Of a stretch of 31,392 nucleotides of DNA, positions 20,252-28,260 are shown in pieces. Every line of letters starts with the position of its first letter. Position 1 is the stretch's first letter. The translations under genes were made by a program, and so were the position numbers. This DNA comes from Priapulus caudatus (Eukaryota; Priapulida; Priapulimorpha; Priapulimorphida; Priapulidae): assembly GCF_000485595.1 (NCBI RefSeq), contig NW_014577456.1:90909-122300 (forward strand), written 5' to 3'. A model generated the notes under the pieces. The model worked only from the letters and a program-made list of their open reading frames with translations, was not told the origin of the DNA and made no database searches.

Positions 20252-21010
20252 TGATGACGGAACCTTAGCAAGCCGGCAACTCTTACGACTAGAACAAATT
20301 TATCCCACCAGAGGGCGCAGTCAGCTGCGGGCATGGTGAGCCGGCAGCGGTTTCCTTCCTCAACTGCTCACGAACCAAGCGACGTAGCGTTCACTGCTGC
20401 CGATGTTCTAGGAAGAGGACGTCCGCTCCGGAGGCCCACTTCGATGCTACTCAGGGCATGAGGCATTCTTCTGTCGATGGAGAGGGGAAGAGAGTTCCGA
20501 TGTACCCTTTTTTGGGTCGTGTGAGTTCTCAGTGACAGACCTGGTTGTCAGTGTGGGACCGGGGGACTCGCATAAGCACATATTTATTGGATGGAAACAT
20601 TTCCGACGATTAAGAAATGTTTGCGATCACACGGCGTCGGTTGACGTTAGACAGGCAAGGAGTATTTATTATTGCAATTCCCTTTTTTGTGAATGCAGGT
20701 ACGGGGTTTTTTACGCGAAAAACGTTTGCATGTTTTGGTGGTAATCTCTAGTTCTCTATCCTAGTGCGTGGTGTTATTTTATATGAGCTGTACTAAAACG
20801 AAATCCGAGCATCTGCCAATGTTGTTTAGAATTATAATTAGTTGCACCCGAGTGCGTGCACAACGGAAGCTGGTGGGTGGATCGAGATGCACGTGTTTTC
20901 AGTATCGTGACTAATCGGAATCGATCGCGAATCCTCGACAGTTCCTGTGTGATGTTTTACTTGTGACCCTGTATTCAAGCGTGAACGTTTCTGTGAACGA
21001 AATAAACCCG
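20252..21010 (+). other. Probable 3' UTR of the SMYD-family gene
   Basis: No other gene is apparent here. The first plus-strand AATAAA after the stop is at 21001-21006, a possible polyadenylation signal about 750 bases downstream. Confidence 0.4.
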
Positions 21011-22868
21011 TTCGTACGAAAACATCGCTTCCGCACTGCAGCTAGACTACGTTCGACCTCGGCACTCGTGCACAGACGCACCTCATCTCTTCGTACAAAA
21101 GCAACTAGTAACACCACGAGTAAGTAAAGTACTGAAAACCTTAATTTGCCTCTTCCAACGAGTTAACAAGGATTCGTTAACGAAGCATCATTAACGATGA
21201 GAGTCCAGCAGACGCCGCGGCACCGTGCACATGTCACGTACAGGAATCCCGATCGTCGTGACCTTGAACGCATCACTAACCGGAAAAAAACCGATCTCTG
21301 ATGCACTAGCTAGCGGTGTACTTTTTTCTGTTATAGCACACACACGCGCATGAGTGTCGCTGCCACGCGCAGCAGCCTACTACTTTTAGATGAACACGTG
21401 CACGACTTGACTAGCTGGCTGTGACGCCAGTTAAAAAAAATTTAACCGCGCGAGTTCGCATCGACTGTGCGCTGCGAAACGACGCAGGCACACGGCCGAT
21501 CACGCCCCGCTCACGAGAACAACATAACAACCGGGTAATTTGCCAAAACTGTTTTTGAATCAACATGATCATACTGACATTAGTGAAAACCACTTCCTTC
21601 ACAACGTTGGCGTCGACCAATCGTAATTACATAACGAAAAGCGAGCGCGCAAGATTCAACAATTCAAGATTCAACAATTTAATCCGGCACCATTTTCACA
21701 CGATTTAAATATGTACAAAAAGAAGATGTGACGATCAACTGAATTAGTGCGTAGACAGTAGACCTTCTAATTGTCGATTACTTTAATAGCAATTTGTATC
21801 AAAAGACCACACACCTAATTAGCGTAAATACAGCATGCTAGTAAACTCGATGCGCCCATCGGCAAGTGTAAAAAATGTTGGTAGGCAATGTTTGACAATT
21901 ACGATGGGGGGGGGGAACCCGATAACGGAGGCAAAAATTTGTTTCGTATGCACGGTGCACATGTTGTGATCAGTCAATATCCAGCCTAGGGGCGTGGCAA
22001 CTCATTCACCTTCTTGGCTTAGGGCCACGGCGGCAGACAACGCACCGATGTCGACGACACCCACGCTACCGAGTGTGCAAACACAACATACCACAACAAA
22101 AATATATATAGTTCGATAACGGCAACGATTCGGCAAACGAAAAGGACAAAAAACAAACAGAAATAAAGCTCTGATATAGGCTAGCACTCACTGCGTCCCA
22201 GAGATGCAAACACATATTTAAAGCAATCTGTAGTTTCTGGCCATCAAATTAGTAGTTCGAGGGTCACGTAGTGACCTGAGTTAGCTAGGGAGGGCCGGCA
22301 TGCCCCCCTGAAAATTGTTTGATTCTGAGATGCAATTTCCTGCATTCTGAGAGTCCGAAATTACAATAAATAAAAAAAAAAGACTTTTTCCCGATCACAG
22401 TGAAATTCGTAGTTTGATACAAACTGGTCGTAGTGGTAAAGGAATAGAAATTCGTATAAAATACGGATAAATCGTAGTGGTTGGCATCGCTGGCGTCCTC
22501 GTTAGGCCATCGTCTATCTATCTATCTATCTATCTAAGAAAACGGATAGATCGTGGAAATCTAGCGACCGGGATCGGTCGACTTGCCGCCAAACTTTCCA
22601 CCTAACAACGGAACAGATCATCGTATTTGTACTCGGATAAACTCGCCCGCACGCGCCCCGAGTACACAATGGCAGCCGCCGAACCGTTTCCGCGAGCGCG
22701 TTCGTACGAGGGGGGCGACGGAAAATCCCCTCGCGGGCAACGATCCCGCTTCCCCTCTCTCGTCGCGCGAGCGTCGTCGCGAAAAGCAACGAAAAACTCA
22801 GCGCACCGGACGAAATCCGAGACGCTCGCCGGGAGAGGGTGCTCGCGGGCGTAGTTGCCGTGGCGACC
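21011..22868. other. Spacer between the SMYD-family gene and MPST
   Basis: No convincing gene, tRNA or repeat family was recognised. It contains a (CTAT)n run (22513-22535), a short G run at 21906, and a GC-rich stretch (22640-22860) that probably belongs to the MPST 3' UTR. Confidence 0.5.
22513..22535. repeat. (CTAT)n microsatellite
   Basis: Nearly six perfect CTAT units. Confidence 0.9.
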
Positions 22869-23051
22869 TTAGTAGCGGACGATGTCCTCGGGCTTGGCGC
22901 GCGCGTACCACTCGGCCCACGATCCGTCGTAGACGGAAACGTCGTAGTTGCCGCAGAGGAAGGCAGCAAGGGCGAGGCCGCTCGCCGTCATGCCCGAGCC
23001 GCACGTGGCGATCAGTGGCTTCATCAGGTCTATGTTGTGATCGTCGAACAC
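22869..23051 (-). CDS. MPST: MPST exon 4 (active-site loop and C-terminus)
   Basis: CTCGCAG acceptor, then VFDDHNIDLMKPLIATCGSG with the catalytic cysteine, the ALAAFLCGNYDVSVYDGSWAEW block and a TAA stop. Full C-terminus for the family. Confidence 0.9.
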   Translation of the reverse strand: MFDDHNIDLMKPLIATCGSGMTASGLALAAFLCGNYDVSVYDGSWAEWYARAKPEDIVRY

Positions 23052-25910
23052 CTGCGAGAAATGAGGCGACGGGACGTTAGTGGCGCGAGGTGGAGATAGG
23101 GGAACGCGATCGCTCTATCATATTTTATCAACGTAAATGTCCATGGTTCATACAGGACTGAAATTTTTTCCAAGGACTTTTCAAGGACTTTTCAAGGACA
23201 TTTTATCGGAAATTCAAGGACATTTTATCAGACATTTTATCGGAATTCATACACAGAACAAAACCAATGCTTCTCTAGTATCCCGTCTCATCTGGATTTA
23301 CTGACTGATTTTACTGACTTACTGTAATTTGTGATCATCATTTAACTGTCCATCGTGTCTATAGCTTTTTAAGATCATTTAACGCAATTTTTATTGAGGT
23401 TTGCACATTATTGATGGTACAAAATTTCTTTTTATTACAGGCAAGGATTCTTTCTAAAAATTCAAGGACATTTTAATAAAATTCAAGCACTTTTCAAGCA
23501 CAAAATCAACATTTACTAAATTCAAGTACTTTTCAAGGACTCCCCTCAAATTCAAAGACTTTTCAAGGACTGTGCGAACCATGATTTGTCTTAGCGTGAG
23601 GCTAGGCTGGATTCAGAGGCTAGGATGTATATATGTATTTGTATCTGAATTACATGCAATAAAGATTTACTAATAATAATAAAAGGCTTACACCGGGGAA
23701 TGCGATAGCTGTATCATCGACATAAACATTCTTAGCAATGGCGCGAGAACGACTCTTACTCTAGGCGATGCGTGGGGCCTAAGATAAATTATTGCTTGTT
23801 TCCCCTTTACCGACCGACTCGCAAAAACGCCGCTACTCGACACATTTTATTGACCGATTAAAACAAAGCTAAAATTATTTCGTTTCGCCAAAAAAAAAAT
23901 CAAATTCGTTCCGCAAAAACATGTATATACACAAAACAGAATTTATATAATATACATATACACATCTTGTCAGAACAAAATAAAAAAGATTTTTCACCTA
24001 CCTACCTACTCGGTACCCTGAGAGGCGAGTAGGTAAAGGGAAAACAAACAATTTTTTAAGGGTGGCCTGAACCCATAATTACCGGCTCACACAGTGTGGA
24101 GAATTGCCTTGGAAGAAGTCGGAGGGGGGGGGTGGTTGCAAGCACGTTATCATATTTGAAGTTTAAACAACCCTAGCTGGCAGCCTAGATAATCTAGTAG
24201 TAGTACACACACAACATCGTCACACAGCGACGGTGGCAGACAGGTCATACTAACCCTAAACTGTGAGATGTCAACAACCTGAGAAAACCAGTTTGAACAA
24301 GATGGATGGCCACACGAATTGCTACTGTAAGGGGGATAGCGAAGGAATCAATTTGGCAGGCGAGACCACGTTTCCTACATGGGAATTAAACAACGTCCAA
24401 TACTAACACCCATTAAACATCGAGTGTTAAGTTGGCATACCTTGCGTAGTTCCATTTCGGACTTCAGGATTTTCTTGTCTGAATCCATGATCAACCCAAA
24501 CGGAACATTGATCGACTCCGGCATTCGTCCTGGTTCCGTACCTTAATCAGTGATCAAACAGTAAACTTCAGAGGCAAAACTTGAACGCTGAAATCCCACT
24601 AGGAATTACGTACACCTCGGGCATTCTACAGACAGCAATAAACATAATTGAAATGCACAGAGGTATCGTTGCCAAAAAGAGACCTGACCTATATAATAGT
24701 CAGTTATCTTGCCGATGATGATTTTAAAATTAGTCAAAGATTTCCACTAATAAAATTGCAAACAGTAGCCAATACGACATCAAATCGATAACAATTAACC
24801 GCTTCATTCTGATTGGATCGCGACGCAAGATTTCAGTTTTCCGCGGACGGAACAATGGGAAAGCCGGGATCATTCCCCGCATTTCCTCCGCAGGGGCTTC
24901 ACCTTCTCTCGGTTCCGGCTCCCTCCCCTCGAACCTCCCCGGCGGACGCGCGTCCATGACGACCGCAGCCTGGTCCTTCAGGTTCGTCTCAACATCCTCA
25001 AAGTCTCGCACGAGATTCGGCTTGTAGCGCGCGACGAACTCCTCCAGGGGCGGCGACTCAACCTTTTTATTTTTTATATTAAATCTTTATCGCATGTAAT
25101 TCAAATACAAATACACGTACTAAAGACAGTCTTTTTCATGCAGAAAAAATATGGTACTAGATGCAATAGTGTCGAGCAGTTAAAATATTATGCAATTTCT
25201 GAGTGATACAGTACAAAACAGGCATCAATGATAGTTTGGAACCCCGCAAACGTGTTTTAGCATATGTTCTAAACTAATCTGGGGTGCTAAACTAGGCTTC
25301 GGCCCAAAACAACGCTAAACAACATTAAGGAAAGAAAAAAAGCAACAACCTCGTCTGTCTCCGGGAAACCCTCATCCTTCCACTTCTGAAACCCGCCGTC
25401 GAGTATGGACACCTTCTCGTGTCCGAAGACGCGGAAGGTCCACCAGACGCGCTGACAAGAGAACATGCCCATCTCCGACGTGTCGTAGACGATGACGTGC
25501 GTCTCGTTGTGAATGCCGCGCTCGCCGACGTAATCCTCGAAGACGCGCGCGGTAGGTAGCATGTGCGGCAGACCCGACGATCTGTCGGCACACTCGTTCA
25601 CGTCGAAAAACAGAGACGTCGGAATGTGGCCGACGAGATACTCCTTGTTGGCGTCGCGCGCCGACGACGGAAAGTGCCACGAGCAGTCGAGAACGCGCAC
25701 GCTGCGCGATTTTTCGATTTTCCGCTGTACGCCGTAGGGGGTCATGAGCGTGGGAAAGGTCGGATCGGGTACGGACATTGCCCGATTTGACGAGTAAGCG
25801 CGAGTTCCGCCGGCGACGTGTCTGACGAACTGCGGGTTACAGCCGAAATGCAACGACCGAATGCCCGCCGACAAGGTCGATTTCGCGCTCTGTACTAGTG
25901 CAACTAGCAT
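22869..25910 (-). CDS. MPST: 3-mercaptopyruvate sulfurtransferase (gene span)
   Basis: Moves sulfur from 3-mercaptopyruvate to a cysteine persulfide and on to thiols or cyanide, giving pyruvate. It is part of cysteine breakdown and H2S production. Four coding exons (25350-25910, 24903-25062, 24441-24541, 22869-23051) join in phase to 334 residues. Two rhodanese domains are seen: the first (~60-187) has VLDCSWHFP, GHIP, VYDTSEMGMF and ILDGGFQKW, and the second (~188-334) ends in the active loop CGSGMTAS with catalytic Cys291. CGSG is the MPST form of the loop, where thiosulfate sulfurtransferase has CRKG. Residues 1-44 are rich in Arg/Ser/Ala with no acid, typical of a mitochondrial presequence. 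A second start at Met45 could give a cytosolic form, as both forms exist in animals. Confidence 0.9.
23142..23583. mobile_element. MITE-like element in MPST intron 3
   Basis: The ends are inverted repeats: CATGGTTC at 23142 and GAACCATG ending at 23583, extended inward by near-complementary (A/G)(T/C)ACAG. The interior is made of many short TTCAAGGACTTTT-type repeats. No open frame is present, and target duplication is unclear. A non-autonomous DNA transposon is likely, class unassigned. Confidence 0.65.
23622..23685 (+). repeat. Dispersed retroposon-like tail, copy in MPST intron 3
   Basis: Shares TGTATTTGTATNTGAATTACATGCAATAAAGATTT and an (AAT)n-type end with copies elsewhere in the window. 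It carries AATAAA. Five copies in all were found (5668-5742, 11535-11608, 23622-23685, 25063-25141 minus, 28022-28100). Confidence 0.75.
24003..24035. repeat. Short hairpin in MPST intron 3
   Basis: TACCTACTCG (24003-24012) pairs exactly with 24026-24035 across a 13-base loop. Role unknown. Confidence 0.5.
24441..24541 (-). CDS. MPST: MPST exon 3
   Basis: A short exon missed by simple frame scans because it is only 101 bases. Joined to exon 2 it reads EPREGTEPGRMPESINVPF, matching the family's GHIPGSINVPF loop with Arg and Glu at usually His and Gly positions, then GLIMDSDKKILKSEMELRK. GTATGC donor, phase 0. Confidence 0.85.
24903..25062 (-). CDS. MPST: MPST exon 2
   Basis: Residues 188 onward, from VESPPLEEFVARYKPN to GRFEGREPEPRE, with a GTGAAG donor in phase 1. 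The acceptor is AAAAAG with an A-rich rather than pyrimidine-rich approach, supplied by a retroposon-like tail directly upstream. Reading past the donor gives an unrelated basic tail. Confidence 0.85.
25063..25141 (-). repeat. Dispersed retroposon-like tail abutting MPST exon 2
   Basis: On the minus strand it reads GAAAAAGACTGTCTTTAGTA, then an AT-rich tail that ends exactly at the AAAAAG acceptor of MPST exon 2. Orientation is the same as the gene. Confidence 0.8.
25350..25910 (-). CDS. MPST: MPST exon 1 (presequence and first rhodanese domain)
   Basis: Residues 1-187. Met1 begins MLVALVQSAKSTLSAG and Met45 begins MSVPDPTFP. The open frame extends further upstream, but that part resembles no MPST and probably is untranslated. 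The donor is GAG|GTTGTT, weak but required by the match across the junction (GFPETDE to VESPPLEE). Confidence 0.85.
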
Positions 25911-26268
25911 GATGATTTTTGGCTGTGGTATAAGATCGGTAGGGGAGACGTGAATAACACTGCATCCAAACGCCGGGGCTGGAATCCGCAGTACAAATAA
26001 CAGATGATGCCGATTTACGATTGTCGCAATACCACGCACTCGGCTAATACGGTGGTCGCGAAACGCAATACCGAACCAAAGTCTAAACCAGATATCTACC
26101 ACCTCAATGCGCACTGGGTGAAAGTGTTTAGTGAAAATGCATTATATATATATATAATATATGTATGTTATGTGCACTTGTATAGGTCATAGCATAATTG
26201 AATATTTCATACGTTTTTTAGCGTTAAATCGGAAAGAGGGCGCCGCGATCGCTTAGCTACATTTTAAG

Positions 26269-26357
26269 TAGACTGGTACTCGCTCCCACCTCGATTAATC
26301 GATAGGTGGATAGGTGGGTCCCACCTAAGCCGATAGGTGGGACCAGGTACCAGTCTA
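26269..26357. mobile_element. 89-base MITE with 9-base target duplication
   Basis: TAGACTGGTAC (26269-26279) is the exact reverse complement of 26347-26357. The flanks repeat CATTTTAAG exactly (26260-26268 and 26358-26366). Inside is a smaller palindrome around GGTGGGTCCCACC. A 9-base duplication is typical of Mutator-like elements, but 8-base (hAT) cannot be wholly excluded. Confidence 0.8.
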
Positions 26358-26639
26358 CATTTTAAGATGTCTGCGCCCTGATTTGTTGACGATTTTCGTT
26401 ATGATTATTTATGATCGTATCTATTTCGTCAGTAAATTATTCCTAATAAATCGAGTAGGTAGATATTCTTAGCGGTACATATAAAGATTCAGAGTTTTAT
26501 ATATGTTACCGATGCACTTACTAGACTAACTAATTGTTAATTTTAGTGACAATTTGAACTTAGTAAATTTAGTTTATAGTCTTTATAGTTATAGGCCTAC
26601 TTAGTTATTATAGTTTAAGTGTTTGGCATATTATTATTA

Positions 26640-26667
26640 CAGGAGTCTATCAATTGATAGACTCCTG
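26640..26667. repeat. Perfect 28-base palindrome
   Basis: Fully self-complementary with no loop, centred on CAATTG. It lies ~190 bases before the leader acceptor of SLC38A10, so it could be a cruciform site, a dimeric protein-binding site or a residue of a palindromic element. No flanking duplication was seen. Confidence 0.8.
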
Positions 26668-26924
26668 ATTGTTAGTACAATAGTTACAAATAGCGCAATA
26701 TACTATAGTTACAAATAGTACAAGTTCAATCGTGGCCGGCCCTTTACTTAGTCAGGCAGTGACTCTGAAGCAGTGAAGCACAGGACTTATTTTCATTGCT
26801 TCCCTTACAATACCAATGCCACGTGGACACTGTATTAACCTGGCACGTTTAATTGCAGGTTGCTGATAGAGTCCGTGTGTGAGAGTTACACAAGGGCGTT
26901 CTTACATCTCTACAATCCAGCACG

Positions 26925-27017
26925 ATGGCAAGTTTCACTGAGATACCTCATGTTATCAACCTTGGCAACAGCATTATTGGAGTCAGCATCCTGGCAATGC
27001 CCTTCTGCTTCAAACAG
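26925..27017 (+). CDS. SLC38A10: SLC38A10 exon 1
   Basis: MASFTEIPHVINLGNS to CFKQ, phase 0, GTATCA donor. The ATG context is CACGATGG, and untranslated sequence continues upstream to an acceptor-like site at 26858. Confidence 0.85.
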
Positions 27018-28229
27018 GTATCAAATCAAACACGGAGAATATATTCAAAAACACTAAACTTTATATGACAATAGCTGCATGTAAATTGCATGCTTTGCTA
27101 GGGTACTAGTATCTCTGTGGCGTGAGAGAGAGAGAGAAGGAGGTGGAAATACTGGAGCATTTTGATTGGCATGTCAACTTTACAAGCATGAAAGGCGGAT
27201 TCTTTGGCACAGGAAGGAAGGGGTTGATGATGAATAAGTCCACAACTAGATATAGGATGTAGGATATAGGATGCTAAACATATACATCTTTTATTTAAAT
27301 GAAGATTAGGCTTATAGTTATATCATATACTTCTACAGCACGTTTTTGGAATCGTCTGGAATATAATCAAATCGTCTGTAAAATTCGTAAGGTGACCACA
27401 TTTTTGCTGTTTTTTAGTGTGGCATAGCACTTGCCATTCTGCTAGTGCTGTTCAGTAACTGCCTCACCAAAGCAACTTGCCATCTTTTGCTGAGATCAGC
27501 ACAGATCACAAAGAAGAGAAACTATGAATTTTTGTGTAAGTATGGGGGAGAGATGTTTGTAAGAAAGTATGTTTACATCATATTATATTAACTGTGATTG
27601 ACGTAGCGAAACATAAAGTAATAATGGATTATCATTTCTCATAACCATTACTAGCAATTTGATATTCTCCACTGTCACTTATAGGGTAAAAGAAAGAATT
27701 GTCCCATCATTTTAACTTGATTTAATTTAATTATTTGTAACAATTTCAAGTTGCAATTAGCACTATTGATTGTGTGCACTGTTTTTGTCATCCCGTTTTA
27801 ATCTTGATTATGGTTTTGTTATCTTTTTTAAGCTTACCATGTGTTGGGCCCAGTTGGAAAATTTGCAGTGGAAATAAGGTTAGTACTTTTTATCTTTCGT
27901 AGATTGACTTTATTGTCGACTATTGTCTCATTAATGTAAATTACCCACCTGGAGAAGAAGTTTTTAATTAAGCACAAATTTTCAATGTTCGTAAAAAAAA
28001 GTTAAATGAATAAATTCTATATGAAAAAGACTGTCTTCAGTACATGTATTTGTATTTGAATTACATGTAATAAAGATTTAATAATACTAATAATAATAAA
28101 TGTCGATTCTGCCGTCATATGCTTCTGTCATCTTGTGATTGTTCTCTTACCATCTCATGAATGTCGCTGCTGCTAGAGATTGTGAGAAACATCAAGGAGG
28201 GCTATCTGATGAAATAATTAACCTATTCC

Positions 28230-28260
<31 letters not shown>

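Larger units (their letters stand above)
25911..26924. promoter_or_regulatory. Head-to-head intergenic region of MPST and SLC38A10
   Basis: About 1 kb separates the two start codons. SLC38A10 exon 1 is preceded by an acceptor-like AATTGCAG at 26851-26858, so a leader exon probably lies within this region and the shared promoter would be shorter. No TATA box stands out. A short MITE and a perfect palindrome lie inside. Confidence 0.45.

Noticed and set aside
22526-23099. Arginine-rich frames overlapping MPST exon 4
   Set aside because: Shadow frames of the GC-rich exon and 3' UTR; the rhodanese frame on the minus strand explains the region.
24730-24902. Continuation of the MPST exon 2 frame to a 93-codon open frame
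   Set aside because: A GTGAAG donor ends the exon, and the short exon at 24441-24541 restores the rhodanese sequence in phase.
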